From positions 1 through 64,000 of the forward strand of contig NZ_NRDF01000003.1 in the NCBI RefSeq assembly GCF_003130205.1: a DNA stretch of 64,000 nucleotides, read 5' to 3'. Source of the DNA: Aggregatibacter actinomycetemcomitans. Lineage in GTDB: Bacteria > Pseudomonadota > Gammaproteobacteria > Enterobacterales > Pasteurellaceae. Below, piece by piece: positions 37,130-46,481 of this stretch. A model generated the notes under the pieces. That model worked only from the letters and a program-made list of their open reading frames with translations, did no database searches and was not told the origin of the DNA. Numbering within the stretch: the first letter of the stretch is position 1; every line of letters starts with the position of its first letter. Both the position numbers and the translations under genes were made by a program.

Positions 37130-38318
37130 GTTTATCTTTTTTATCTGCTTTTCTAATCCCGTTTAAAATCTCTTCTACGGTTTCTTTTGCTAATCCTGCG
37201 AGTTTGGCAGTGTTGAATATGTGGCTAAGTTGGATTTTACCCCATAAATAATGTTTATTTTCACCGTACCACGACATTGCCATTTTGACTTTTGTTTTTG
37301 CAGTCCGTTACGTTTAATTAGCGGATAAGCGGATATCACATTATAAAAAGGTGTCGGCCGATAACGATTTTCTTGTTCTAGAAACAGGCTAAAAATTTTT
37401 GCCGTGTTCATCAATGGTGCAGAGTAGCCAAAAAATGATTTGAGCTTGAAAAAATTGCTTCCGATCTATTTGGGCATAAGAAGAACCGTTGAGCAGCGAC
37501 ATAATCTGGAGAATGCCGGGGTCCCGTCATTTTCATATTTTCGAGCCGGGGCAATATTAAGTGCCTGGCACATATCCTCCTGTGGTAAGCGAATAAGCAA
37601 GTTTCCTTTTTCTGACCAACGACGATCAAAGCGTTCTACAATCAGCACCTTGGTGTCGCCGAAATGATGAATTTTGCTATTAGGTACAGGCAAGCCGAAC
37701 GCTTTCATGATATTTAAATAAATCCATTCATTTTCACAACTGCTGGAAAGATCAAGTTGACCTTGGGCCACCATACCAATAGGAAGTTTAAAAATATGGC
37801 TGGTTGCTGTAGAGTGCAGAGGGTGATGCCATTGATTTTGGTAATACAGCAGTGCTGTCTTTTCCTGTACGCCGAAGAGATTCGGAAATCTTCGCTTTCC
37901 TCCATGCCAAGGAGAAAAGTGCGGTAGTTTTTCAACACGTTTTCCACTTCTTTATCATTTAATGGTTCCGTGTAAATTTGCCGAATGGAGCGACTTTCAC
38001 CGTGCTAAGGTTGAATCGCCCCAACGCAATCCTGCCCAATAGCCGAAAGCAAATCAAAGGGGGATTTGGTCGAGGTCTGGAAACGTTGTTGAATGCGCGA
38101 ACGAATTTGTTCATTGTCGGGCAAAAGGTTATCGAAGAAATTGTAAACCGGATCCCCTCGATAAACCCTATGGGATAAAGACAATGATAATGAAATTGGA
38201 CGGGAGCGCGCAGAATCAAGCCATTTTGGGGCATATTGAAATTCCGTCGCGCTCTTCACCATTCGCCGACCGGCAAGTCATTCATTACGACTTTTAAGAT
38301 AGTACTCTTCATTACCAT
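37130..38318 (-). pseudogene. hipA: Decayed HipA-type toxin gene
   Basis: Fragments of HipA, a serine/threonine kinase toxin, follow in order on the reverse strand in different frames: MVMKSTILKVVMNDLPVGEW, then APKWLDSARSRPISLSLSLS and YNFFDNLLPDNEQIRSRIQQRFQTS, MEESEDFRIS, IVERFDRRWSEKGNLLIRLPQEDMCQ, TPFYNVISAYPL, and AMSWYGENKHYLWGKI. At least four frame changes and missing segments (including much of the kinase core) make it inactive. The start overlaps the end of hipB, as in intact hipBA operons. Confidence 0.9.
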
Positions 38319-38593
38319 GCCTCGTCATCATCATAAAATGCTGGTGTTGGTTCGCTGATTAAATTCTCCGTAACAGCGGATTTTTTGCGTGGTTGCACGA
38401 TAAGTTCTAACTCTAATCCTGCCAAAATTTTAAATAATGTTTCTAATTTCGTGCGTTCCGGCTCATTTTCAAAAGCCGATATTCTGGCTTGGGTGGTGCC
38501 GGCAAGTTTGGCGACATCTGTTTGTGCGAGGTTGCCTTGATAGCGAAATTCCCGAATAACATGAGAAAGCATTTTTGCGGTGGTAATAACCAT
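38312..38593 (-). CDS. hipB: HipB-type antitoxin, Xre family
   Basis: 93-residue helix-turn-helix protein. NLAQTDVAKLAGTTQARISAFENEPERTKLETLFKILAGLELELIV is the DNA-binding domain of HipB-like antitoxins. The C-terminal tail (ENLISEPTPAFYDDDEAW) ends in an acidic-tryptophan motif like the HipB tail. The gene is intact although its toxin is not, so it may persist as an orphan repressor of its own promoter. Confidence 0.9.
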   Translation of the reverse strand: MVITTAKMLSHVIREFRYQGNLAQTDVAKLAGTTQARISAFENEPERTKLETLFKILAGLELELIVQPRKKSAVTENLISEPTPAFYDDDEAW

Positions 38594-38603
38594 TTTTTTC
38601 TCC

Positions 38604-38685
38604 TTATACGCTATGAAGTATAGAGTTTGCTTTATATCTTCTAAAGTATAAATTATGATTTATATCTTATGCGATATAAAATAAA
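38604..38685. promoter_or_regulatory. Candidate HipB operator region
   Basis: The AT-rich stretch upstream of hipB contains several short imperfect dyads built on TATA and ATAT arms, for example TATATCTTATGCGATATA near 38669-38686. HipB-type antitoxins repress their own operon through repeated dyads. The individual sites cannot be fixed by eye. Confidence 0.3.
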
Positions 38686-38709
38686 ACGATCAAAGTTTCT
38701 ACCGCACTT

Positions 38710-40227
38710 TTAATGACGGCCGCCAAAAGGCGGTTTGGCGAACCAAACTAAGATGAACAAGATAAGGAACATAATCGCAGACAGCCAAAAGATTTCGTTA
38801 GCACCGATAATAAAGCCTTGCGAAGTAATATTGCGGGCAAGTAGGGAAGAGGTTTGTTCTTCACTCATGCCGAAACGTTCCATCATGTGATAATACTGTT
38901 GTGCGATAGGGTTGTACGGCGTAATGGCTTCGGTGAGTTGGGTGTGATGAACGGCTTCACGGTTGTACCATAAAAACGTAGTGAGCGAGGTCCCCACAGA
39001 GCCGGCAAGCGTGCGCAAAAAGTTGAATAAACTTGAAGCCGACGCCATTTTATGTGCCGGTAAGTCCGATAACGTAATGGTTGTCAACGGCATAAAGAAA
39101 CAGGCAACCGCCAAGCCCTGCACCGTTTGCGGTAATATCACATCAATGAATGTCATATTAGGTTCAAAGGTAACGGCGCGCCAATAAAAGGTGATGGCGT
39201 ACACCACAAAACTGATGGTGACCAAAATTCGCATATCTATTTTATAACCGAATTTGCCGATGAGTGGAGACAGCAAAATCGGAAATAAACCCACCGGTGC
39301 GGAAGCCAGGCCTGCCCAAGTGCCGGTATAGCCGAACACTTGTTGAAGCAATAACGGGATTAGCACGACAGAGCCGAGGTAGATCAAAAATGCCAGGCTG
39401 GTGGATAAACAACCGACGGTAAAATTGCGTTGCTTAAACAAGGAAATATCCACCACAGGGTTGTCGTCCGTTAGCTCCCAAATCACCAACGCGGTTGAGG
39501 TAACGGTGGAAACTACGGCAAGAATAATGATTTCATTGGAATTGAACCAATCCTGTTCGCGCCCTTGATCCAGCATTAGTTGCAAACAGCCGACACCTAA
39601 CACCAACAAGACTAAGCCCACGGTATCTATCGGTTGATGCTGAATTTTACTTTCCCGTGGGGCTAAAATTTTCCAGCTTAAACCAATCACGATTAAACCG
39701 ATGGGCACGTTAATAAAGAAAATCCAGCCCCAATGTAGGTTGTCGCTAATCCAGCCGCCGAGAATCGGGCCGAAAATCGGCGCCACAACTACCGTCATCG
39801 CCCAAAATGCCAGCGCCATTCCGCGTTTTTCCGGCGGATAATTATTGAGCAGTAAACTTTGTGATAAAGGAATAATCGGGCCTGCCGCCAACCCTTGGAA
39901 TATGCGGCATAAAATCAACATTTCCAAACTGTGGGAAATGCCGCATAGCCAAGACGCGAAGACAAAAAGTGCGGTGGAAATTAAGAATAATTTTACCTCG
40001 CCGAAGCGTTTAGCAAGCCAGCCGGTGATAGGAATGGAAATGGCGTTCGCCACCCCGAAAGATGTGATGACCCAAGTGCCTTGGCTGAATGACGCGCCGA
40101 GATCGCCCGCAATGGTGGGAATCGCTACATTGGCGATGGTGGAATCCAACACTTGCATGAATGTGGCGAGGGATAACGCCAAGGTGATTATGCCAAGGGC
40201 GACGCCTTCAATCGGTTTTTGCATCAT
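38710..40227 (-). CDS. emrB: Multidrug efflux permease EmrB
   Basis: 505-residue drug:proton antiporter of the 14-helix DHA2 branch of the major facilitator superfamily. It exports hydrophobic drugs through EmrA and an outer-membrane channel. Motif segments LDSTIANVAIPTIAGDLGAS, GWLAKRFGEVKLFL and LNNYPPEKRGMALAFW are typical. It lies nine bases downstream of emrA in the same operon. Confidence 0.92.
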   Translation of the reverse strand: MMQKPIEGVALGIITLALSLATFMQVLDSTIANVAIPTIAGDLGASFSQGTWVITSFGVANAISIPITGWLAKRFGEVKLFLISTALFVFASWLCGISHSLEMLILCRIFQGLAAGPIIPLSQSLLLNNYPPEKRGMALAFWAMTVVVAPIFGPILGGWISDNLHWGWIFFINVPIGLIVIGLSWKILAPRESKIQHQPIDTVGLVLLVLGVGCLQLMLDQGREQDWFNSNEIIILAVVSTVTSTALVIWELTDDNPVVDISLFKQRNFTVGCLSTSLAFLIYLGSVVLIPLLLQQVFGYTGTWAGLASAPVGLFPILLSPLIGKFGYKIDMRILVTISFVVYAITFYWRAVTFEPNMTFIDVILPQTVQGLAVACFFMPLTTITLSDLPAHKMASASSLFNFLRTLAGSVGTSLTTFLWYNREAVHHTQLTEAITPYNPIAQQYYHMMERFGMSEEQTSSLLARNITSQGFIIGANEIFWLSAIMFLILFILVWFAKPPFGGRH

Positions 40228-40236
40228 TCCAAAACC

Positions 40237-41397
40237 TTAGTTGGTATTGTCTTTGATGATTTTTTCAATCAGATTTTCCACCGCACTTTGGTCGTAATCT
40301 AAGGTGTTGGTGGCGTAGAGCGGCGTGGTGCGTTTCTTCTGCGATAACATTTCACCGCTTGTGTCGGCAATATTCACCTCAACCAAGGTTGATAAGCCGA
40401 TTCGCAAGGGGTAAAGGGCGAGTTGTTGTGCATCTAAGCTAATGCGTACCGGTACCCGTTGCACCACTTTGATCCAGTTGCCGGTGGCATTTTGTGCCGG
40501 TAATAAAGAAAATGCGCTGCCGGTGCCCATTTCAATGCCTTCCACTTTGCCGTCAAATTTCACATCATGACCATATAAGTCAAAAGACAATTTTACCGGC
40601 TGCCCGATTCGCATATCTTTTAGTTGGGTTTCTTTAAAATTGGCATCGACCCACATTTGGTCGCTGGCGATGACCGCCATTAATGCACCGCCCACAACGA
40701 CTTTTTGCCCGACTTGCGTGCTTCGACGCGCCACATAACCGTCCACCGGGCTGACAATTTTGGTGCGTTGTAAATTTAGCCAAGCCTGTTTTAGCGAACT
40801 AATGGCTTTTTGAATTTCCGGTTGTTCTTTAAGCGGCACATTCAGAAGTAACGATTGATTAGCGGCAAGTTGATTTTTAACGGCTTTTAAATTGGCTTCT
40901 GCCGTAATCACCGCCTCTCTGGCGTGTTGTAGCGATTCTTTATCAATGGCGCCGCTTTTCCCGAGCATTTCGCGACGTGCTAAATCGCCCTGTGCTTTAT
41001 TCAGCCCAATTTGGTTGGCTTGAACGGTAGCTTCAAGCTGTTTGACGGTATAACCCAGTTGTGAAATTTGACGTACGGCGCTTGCCAACGTGTTTTGTGC
41101 CTGGCTGAAACTCAGTTGATAATCGGCGTCATCAAGCTCCAGCAACACATCGCCGGCGTGCACGAAATCCATATTTTCCGCGTTAATTTGTCGCACGTTA
41201 CCGGCAATTTGTGCGGAAATCATCACTTGATTGCCACTCACATAGGCATCTTCGGTGGTTTGGTAGTTTTTTACAAAAAAGAACCAATACAGTCCTGTCA
41301 GGAGGCTAATAAGAATCAAAATAAAAAAGAAAACACCTAATGCTTTTTGGCGTGTATTTTTTGATTTTTCAACTTGCGGTTGGCTGACTTCGCTCAT
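40237..41397 (-). CDS. emrA: Multidrug efflux membrane fusion protein EmrA
   Basis: 386-residue periplasmic adaptor. One N-terminal membrane helix (ALGVFFFILILISLLTGLYWFFF) is followed by the barrel-sandwich segment TTEDAYVSGNQVMISAQIAGNV, a long coiled-coil hairpin (SQAQNTLASAVRQISQLGYT to LKQAWLNLQRTKI) and VDGYVARRSTQVGQKV. These are standard for HlyD/EmrA proteins. It is the promoter-proximal gene of emrAB and diverges from dps. Confidence 0.92.
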   Translation of the reverse strand: MSEVSQPQVEKSKNTRQKALGVFFFILILISLLTGLYWFFFVKNYQTTEDAYVSGNQVMISAQIAGNVRQINAENMDFVHAGDVLLELDDADYQLSFSQAQNTLASAVRQISQLGYTVKQLEATVQANQIGLNKAQGDLARREMLGKSGAIDKESLQHAREAVITAEANLKAVKNQLAANQSLLLNVPLKEQPEIQKAISSLKQAWLNLQRTKIVSPVDGYVARRSTQVGQKVVVGGALMAVIASDQMWVDANFKETQLKDMRIGQPVKLSFDLYGHDVKFDGKVEGIEMGTGSAFSLLPAQNATGNWIKVVQRVPVRISLDAQQLALYPLRIGLSTLVEVNIADTSGEMLSQKKRTTPLYATNTLDYDQSAVENLIEKIIKDNTN

Positions 41398-41582
41398 TTA
41401 TTGTCCTTAATTTAATATTATTTTTAAAATCTATCAATTCTATTTAGTGTAACAACTTGCTCTATTATGAACTTTTTTCTATACTCAGACCAATAAAATA
41501 CTCGGTCTTGTGATTTAGATCGTTTATCTTTTTTATTACTTAATAAGATTAGCAAACCATAAAAAAGTAGAGGAGAAATATT

Positions 41583-42065
41583 ATGTCAAAAACATTTATT
41601 GGTTTAGATACTGCTCAATCAGAAATGTTGGCTTCAAAGTTAAATGAATTATTAGCGACTTACCAAGTTTTTTACACCAACGTGCGTGGCTATCACTGGA
41701 ATATTAAAGACGTCAATTTCTTTGAATTACATGCAAAATTTGAGGAAGTTTATACTGACCTTGTGGAAAAAGTAGATGGAGTTGCAGAACGTATTTTAAC
41801 TTTGGGTTATACACCAAATAACGCATTCAGTCAGTATTTAACTCTCGCACGTATTAAAGAAGATATCGCTGTAAGCAGCGCAATTACTTGTTTAAAAGGC
41901 ACGCTAGAAGGCTTTAAAGTGTTGCTTGCACAACAGCGGGAGATTTTAGCCCTTGCCGGCGAAGCCGGTGATGAAGGCACTGTTTCACAAATGAGTGATT
42001 ACATAAAAGAGCAAGAAAAACTGGTTTGGATGTTCCAGGCAGCTTGTCAAGCTTGTGCAAGCTAA
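41583..42065 (+). CDS. dps: Dps-type ferritin-like DNA-protection protein
   Basis: 160-residue Dps family protein. Dodecamers of this family store iron and detoxify peroxide; many bind DNA. The ferroxidase ligands appear in VRGYHWNIKDVNFFELHAKFEEVYTDLVEKVDGVAER (His, then Asp and Glu). GAGGAG precedes the ATG. The 185-base region before it is AT-rich and shared with emrA; I cannot name a regulator site there. Confidence 0.92.
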   Translation: MSKTFIGLDTAQSEMLASKLNELLATYQVFYTNVRGYHWNIKDVNFFELHAKFEEVYTDLVEKVDGVAERILTLGYTPNNAFSQYLTLARIKEDIAVSSAITCLKGTLEGFKVLLAQQREILALAGEAGDEGTVSQMSDYIKEQEKLVWMFQAACQACAS

Positions 42066-42083
42066 TTAATTCGCTAAAAAAAT

Positions 42084-42117
42084 AATCCTGCTTAAATAAC
42101 GTTAAGCAGGATTTTTT
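42084..42117 (+). terminator. Intrinsic terminator of dps
   Basis: A 12-pair perfect stem AATCCTGCTTAA (42084-42095) / TTAAGCAGGATT (42102-42113) is followed by a T run, 18 bases after the stop. Confidence 0.92.
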
Positions 42118-42122
42118 TGATC

Positions 42123-42181
42123 AAAAGTGCGGTGATTTTTTTGAGTGTTTTGAAAACATCTTTAAGAATCACCGCACTTTT
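42123..42181. terminator. Uptake-sequence hairpin between dps and rnb
   Basis: AAAAGTGCGGTGATT (42123-42137) pairs with AATCACCGCACTTTT (42167-42181) around a 29-base loop. Its right arm reaches the rnb stop codon. It probably serves rnb as well as backing up the dps terminator. Confidence 0.65.
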
Positions 42182-44160
42182 TACTTGATGACCATCCCCA
42201 CAATGCTACGCGTTGCTTCTTTCACTTCTGTGAGTTGCACGCGTAAAATATCTCCGATCTTATAAAGGCGTTGATCTTTGATATAAAAGGCGATTTCCTC
42301 GGTATTGATGACGATGTCTTCTTTGTTGTCGTGCAAGGTTGAGGCAGGAATAAACATGGATGCGCCATTTGCCAACAATAAAACACGCAAACCGCCACGG
42401 GTAACATCTTGTACTTCCGCTTCAAATTCCGCATTTTCGGCAACTTTATCCGTAAGATAACGACAATATAGCCAATCGGCAATGTCACGTTCCACCAGAC
42501 GATTTTGGCGACGTGCTTCTTGCAAGCGCACCAGCACGCTTTCTTCCGGTTTTTCATAAGGGCGATTGGCTAAATAAGCTTTAATCAGACGGTGGTTCAC
42601 CATGTCGGAATATTTCCGAATCGGTGACGTCCAAGTGGCGTAACCGTTCAATCCCAGCCCAAAGTGCGGTGCCAATTCCGCTTTAAATTCGGCAAACGTT
42701 AAGAATCGACGCAGGCGGAATTCCAAATAATCCCCTTCAATCGGTTCAATATCGTGACGCATTTGGCAGTAGCCGTTTAGCGTTGCTAAATGCTCTACGG
42801 CATAGCGGGCTTGTAATTCCGCTTTGTTTTCGTCGTTCGCTAAATTGGCTAGCAGAAAATGATGGGCGTTTTCCAGGAATTTTTTGTCGAACCCACTGTG
42901 TGTGTTGAAAATGCCACATTGCAGGTTTTCCTGTAAAAATTGAGCGGCGCAAATATTGGCGATAATCATGGATTCTTCCACGATCTGGTTGGCAATACGA
43001 CGATATTCCGCCTTAATTTCCTGCACCTTGCCGTTTTCCCCCAACACGAAAGAATAATCCGGTTTTTCTTTGAATAATAGCGCATGGGTTTTGCGCCATT
43101 GTGTTCTGGCGAGGGTAAATTGATGTAACCAATGAATTTGCTGTGCCGTTTCCGGGTTTTCCGGTTGCCAGGCATTTTCTTTGCCTTCTAAATAATTGGA
43201 AACCCAACTATAAGCCAATTTTGCTTTCGATTGCACATTCGCTAACACAAATTTTGCCGGCGCGACGATATTGCCCTGTAAATCAGTTTGAATATAACAA
43301 GCCAATGCCGGACGGGTTTCGTTTGGTTTTAAGGAACAAAGCTCATCGGAGAGTTCACGTGGCAACATAGGAATGTTGAAGCCCGGCAGATAATTGGTGA
43401 AACAGCGCTGTTTGGCATCTTTCTCGATTTGCGAATCCAAGCTGATGTAAGCCGTCGGATCGGCAATCGCCACAACCAATTGCCAGCCGGTTTGTTCACC
43501 ATTGGAGGTTAACGGCTCGATATACAAGGCATCATCCATGTCCTGCGTGGTTTCCGAGTCGATGGTGACGAAGTGAAGTGCGGTCAGATTTTCGCGCATT
43601 TCTTCATCCTGCATTTCGTATTGATCTTGCCCCTGAACAGGCTCTCGTGGTTGCTCGTGACGGGCAAGGGTCACCCACCAAGGCGCTAGCTCATCATCGG
43701 CGCGGCAAATGAATTGAGTGATTTGCGCATAGAAAAAACGATCATCACGCAGCGGATGGGTTTTCAGTGTTGCCACCACCCAATCGCCTTCCTGCAATTC
43801 TTCTTTTACGGATTTGTTTTGCGCGGCACCAATGGGTTGATTGATGTTCGGGTGATCTACCAATACCTGTAATTTCTTGTCTTTATTGAACCGCACTTTA
43901 GCGATGAAACGGGTGAGCATGGGTTCGAGCAGGGTTTCCGGTTCCGCTTGTTCTTTGTCGCCCTGTTTTTCAATGGTGGCGGTGATTTTGTCGCCGTGCA
44001 TCACTTTTTTCATTGCCGGCGGCGCAATAAAATAGCTTTTTTTATCACATTCTAGAAAACCGTAAGCCTTGTCGGTGCTTTTCACTGTGCCTTCCACGCG
44101 TTCTTTGCTGTCGTGAATTTGTTGTTTTAATTGGGCGAGTAGGGGATTATCTTGAAACAT
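42181..44160 (-). CDS. rnb: Exoribonuclease II
   Basis: 659-residue processive 3'-5' exoribonuclease. Cold-shock domains occupy the N-terminal part (VEGTVKSTDKAYGFLECD), the RNB catalytic domain carries FVTIDSETTQDMDDALYIE (metal-binding aspartates), and a C-terminal S1 domain ends in EVTRS-type strands (TRGGLRVLLLANGASMFIP). The length compares with 644 in E. coli. RNase R is the alternative, but the size and lack of a basic tail favour RNase II. Confidence 0.93.
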   Translation of the reverse strand: MFQDNPLLAQLKQQIHDSKERVEGTVKSTDKAYGFLECDKKSYFIAPPAMKKVMHGDKITATIEKQGDKEQAEPETLLEPMLTRFIAKVRFNKDKKLQVLVDHPNINQPIGAAQNKSVKEELQEGDWVVATLKTHPLRDDRFFYAQITQFICRADDELAPWWVTLARHEQPREPVQGQDQYEMQDEEMRENLTALHFVTIDSETTQDMDDALYIEPLTSNGEQTGWQLVVAIADPTAYISLDSQIEKDAKQRCFTNYLPGFNIPMLPRELSDELCSLKPNETRPALACYIQTDLQGNIVAPAKFVLANVQSKAKLAYSWVSNYLEGKENAWQPENPETAQQIHWLHQFTLARTQWRKTHALLFKEKPDYSFVLGENGKVQEIKAEYRRIANQIVEESMIIANICAAQFLQENLQCGIFNTHSGFDKKFLENAHHFLLANLANDENKAELQARYAVEHLATLNGYCQMRHDIEPIEGDYLEFRLRRFLTFAEFKAELAPHFGLGLNGYATWTSPIRKYSDMVNHRLIKAYLANRPYEKPEESVLVRLQEARRQNRLVERDIADWLYCRYLTDKVAENAEFEAEVQDVTRGGLRVLLLANGASMFIPASTLHDNKEDIVINTEEIAFYIKDQRLYKIGDILRVQLTEVKEATRSIVGMVIK

Positions 44161-44179
44161 AACATCTCATAAGTGGTGT

Positions 44180-44211
44180 AAAAACTAAAAAGGCAGGTTA
44201 AAAAACCTGCC
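44180..44211 (-). terminator. Intrinsic terminator of fabI
   Basis: On the reverse strand GGCAGGTT and AACCTGCC form an eight-pair stem (44211-44192) followed by TTTTTAG. It lies 20 bases after the fabI stop. Confidence 0.85.
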
Positions 44212-44231
44212 GATAAATAAGGAAGAAAAAA

Positions 44232-45020
44232 TTATTCTTCGCCTAATTCGCCCATGGCGGTGATGCTGAAACCGGCATCCACGTGGACGATTTCGCCGGT
44301 GATGCCGGAAGCTAAATCGGAGCATAAGAATGCGGCGGAGTTACCCACATCTTCAATGGTTACGGTGCGGCGTAACGCGGCGGTTTTCTCGAAAGCGGAA
44401 AGCATTTTCTTGAAGTTTTTAATGCCGGAAGCCGCTAAGGTGCGAATCGGACCTGCAGAAATGGCGTTCACACGAATGCCGTCTTTGCCTAAATCCGCCG
44501 CCATTACGCGGGTTGCCGCTTCAAGAGAGGCTTTGGCTAAACACATAACGTTGTAGTTCGGAATCGCACGTTCTGCACCTAAATAAGAAAGGGTGAGTAA
44601 TGCCGCATTCGGATTCAAATAAGGGCGAGCCGCTTGCGCCATTGCCACGAAGCTGTAAGCGCTAATGTCGTGAGCAATGCGGTAACCTTCACGGGTTGCC
44701 GCGTTCACATAATCACCATCGAGTTGATCGCCCGGTGCGAATGCAATGGCGTGCACGAAACCGTCAAATTTATCCCAGTGTTTGCTTAATTCCGCAAAAC
44801 AGTTTTGGATGCTTTCATCAGTGGCAACGTCTAATGGAAGTACGATGTTCGCACCGAATTCTTTGGCAAATTCTTCTACGCGCGGTTGTAATTTTTCATT
44901 TAAATAAGTGAAAGCCAATTCCGCACCCTGTTCTTTCATCGCTTTCGCAATGCCGTAAGCGATAGAACGATTGCTGGCGAGGCCAGTGACTAAAATACGT
45001 TTACCTGTTAAGAAACCCAT
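44232..45020 (-). CDS. fabI: Enoyl-ACP reductase (NADH)
   Basis: 262-residue short-chain dehydrogenase that performs the last reduction of each fatty-acid elongation cycle. [20 protein letters not shown] is the FabI-type cofactor loop, and the catalytic pair is the Tyr-x6-Lys in [13 protein letters not shown] chose ATG 45020 ([10 protein letters not shown]) because AGGAA precedes it and it gives the family length; an upstream in-frame ATG at 45086 would add 22 residues. Confidence 0.95.
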   Translation of the reverse strand: MGFLTGKRILVTGLASNRSIAYGIAKAMKEQGAELAFTYLNEKLQPRVEEFAKEFGANIVLPLDVATDESIQNCFAELSKHWDKFDGFVHAIAFAPGDQLDGDYVNAATREGYRIAHDISAYSFVAMAQAARPYLNPNAALLTLSYLGAERAIPNYNVMCLAKASLEAATRVMAADLGKDGIRVNAISAGPIRTLAASGIKNFKKMLSAFEKTAALRRTVTIEDVGNSAAFLCSDLASGITGEIVHVDAGFSITAMGELGEE

Positions 45021-45086
45021 AGTTATTCCTATTTGTTTTAGTGAAAAAATTGGCGAGATTATACTTGTTTCAAGAGGATTGAGCAA

Positions 45087-45399
45087 TTACGCAATGGCTT
45101 CAATGCCTTTATGTTGGACCAGTGTTAGCAGTTTTAATGCGGCGCCGCTGGGTTTTTTGATACCGCGTTCCCAATCGGAAACCAGATTTTTACTTACATT
45201 TAAATAATGGGCAAACACCATTTGCGATAACTGTTCTTTTACGCGGATATGATATGTCTTCCGGTGCAAGCGGTTTTATTTCGGTTAAACACTGTTTATC
45301 AAATTTTTGCATAGTTTTTTTACTGATTAATCCGCTTTGATGAATATCTATCATTAGCGAATGAATCGCTGCATTTGCTTCGCTTTTATAATGTTTCAT
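45087..45399 (-). pseudogene. Frameshifted Xre-family antitoxin
   Basis: Two overlapping reverse-strand frames make one antitoxin: MKHYKSEANAAIHSLMIDIH to TEIKPLAPEDI, then RVKEQLSQMVFAHYLNVSKNLVSDWERGIKKPSGAALKLL. The second part is a helix-turn-helix typical of HigA/NadS-like antitoxins whose toxin gene comes first. A short insertion near 45250 shifts the frame between them. Its ATG overlaps the toxin remnant's stop. Confidence 0.8.
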
Positions 45400-45504
45400 C
45401 AACATTCTCCGATTTTTCTAACATGATTTCAATAAACGCACCATCGTTCACTAACTTATTGAGTTGTTGCGTGTTGTTTTTGCGATCCGCCTCGCAGATT
45501 TTTA
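45386..45504 (-). pseudogene. 3' remnant of a RelE/HigB-type toxin
   Basis: Directly after the NIF3 gene stop, the reverse strand encodes KICEADRKNNTQQLNKLVNDGAFIEI to DETL, ending at TAA 45386-45388 inside the antitoxin start. The position and overlap are those of a toxin upstream of a HigA-like antitoxin, and only the last 38 codons remain. The family call rests on context; the peptide alone is too short. Confidence 0.5.
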
Positions 45505-46257
45505 CGCCGGGTTATCCATATCCTTAAATTCCACTTCAAAACCATATTCCTTTGCCAGCCATTCGCCTAGTGCTTTCACCCCGTAACGTTCGGTGGCGTG
45601 ATGACCGGCGGCGAAGAAATGAATCCCTTGTTCTCTGGCAGAATGGATGGTTTGTTCTGAAACTTCACCGGTAATAAATGCGTCACAACCTTGTGCGGCG
45701 GCAAGATCGATATAACTCTGTCCGCCGCCGGTGCAAATGCCGACTTTACGAATAAAGTGCGGTCCGTTTTCCGTGCAAATTAACGGCTTGCGGGCGAGTG
45801 TTTGTTCAATGCGTTGGGCAAATTGTTCGGCGCTGAGCGGGGTTTTTAATGTTCCCCAAACAGGAATGCTGACATTGCTTTGTTCCAGCGGTTGGAGGTT
45901 CTCAATATCAAGCAATTGGGCGAGTTGAACGTTATTGCCCAGTTCGGGGTGAACATCCAGCGGCAGATGGTAGCCGTATAAATTGATGTCATTTACCAGC
46001 AATGCCTTAATACGTCTGCCTTTCATGCCGCGAATGCAAGGATTTTCGCTTTTCCAAAAATAACCGTGGTGAACGAGCAGCGCGTCGGCTTTTTGCGCAA
46101 TGGCGTAGTCAATTAAGGCTTGGCTTGCGGTCACGCCGGTAATGATTTTTTTGACTTCGGGTTTGCCTTCCACTTGTAATCCGTTAGGCGCGTAATCATT
46201 AATAAGGTGGCTGTTGAGTTTTTGATTAAGCATATTTTCCAGCGCTAAATTTTGCAT
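45502..46257 (-). CDS. NIF3/YbgI family metal-binding protein
   Basis: 251-residue member of the NIF3 (DUF34) family, sometimes annotated as GTP cyclohydrolase 1 type 2 homologue. The exact reaction is not established. Metal ligands are expected in LLVHHGYFWK, GYHLPLDVHPELGNN and FAAGHHATERYG. The start is ATG 46257 (MQNLALENM); a longer frame from 46383 would run through the hairpin at 46328-46381. The last codon runs straight into the toxin remnant. Confidence 0.88.
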   Translation of the reverse strand: MQNLALENMLNQKLNSHLINDYAPNGLQVEGKPEVKKIITGVTASQALIDYAIAQKADALLVHHGYFWKSENPCIRGMKGRRIKALLVNDINLYGYHLPLDVHPELGNNVQLAQLLDIENLQPLEQSNVSIPVWGTLKTPLSAEQFAQRIEQTLARKPLICTENGPHFIRKVGICTGGGQSYIDLAAAQGCDAFITGEVSEQTIHSAREQGIHFFAAGHHATERYGVKALGEWLAKEYGFEVEFKDMDNPA

Positions 46258-46320
46258 AACTATTCTTTGAGTGAAGAAAGGAATGGCGTAATGATAATGG
46301 CTTTGGAGAGGAATAAGAAG

Positions 46321-46418
46321 AAAAAAATGACCGGTGCGAAGATCTTTTGGTAAAGACGTGGGGGAGTTGTTTGCACCGGCCACTGTGTTTAAGAATGACG
46401 ACCATCTTAAATAAAAAC
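46321..46418 (-). ncRNA. Candidate small RNA or leader attenuator
   Basis: On the reverse strand a promoter-like pair (TTGATC 46452-46447, TATAAT 46430-46425) would start transcription near 46418. About 80 bases later a stem forms between GGCCGGTGC (46381-46373) and GCACCGGTC (46337-46329), with a 35-base C-rich loop, followed by T-rich sequence at 46327-46321. The unit of about 100 nt could be a free small RNA or an attenuator for the NIF3 gene, which begins 63 bases beyond it. No known RNA family was recognised. Confidence 0.4.
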
Positions 46419-46424
46419 AGCCTC

Positions 46425-46452
46425 ATTATACAAATTAATATATAACGATCAA
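46425..46452 (-). promoter_or_regulatory. Promoter of the candidate small RNA/NIF3 leader
   Basis: TTGATC and a perfect TATAAT are separated by 16 bases on the reverse strand, just downstream of the queE stop codon. Confidence 0.5.
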
Positions 46453-46481
46453 GCAAAATCTGCTTATTTTGTTAAAAAAGT

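Noticed and set aside
46226-46456. 76-residue frame over the small RNA candidate
   Set aside because: It crosses the stem and the NIF3 start, lacks a good ribosome site and has no family features. A short leader peptide from 46406 cannot be excluded.
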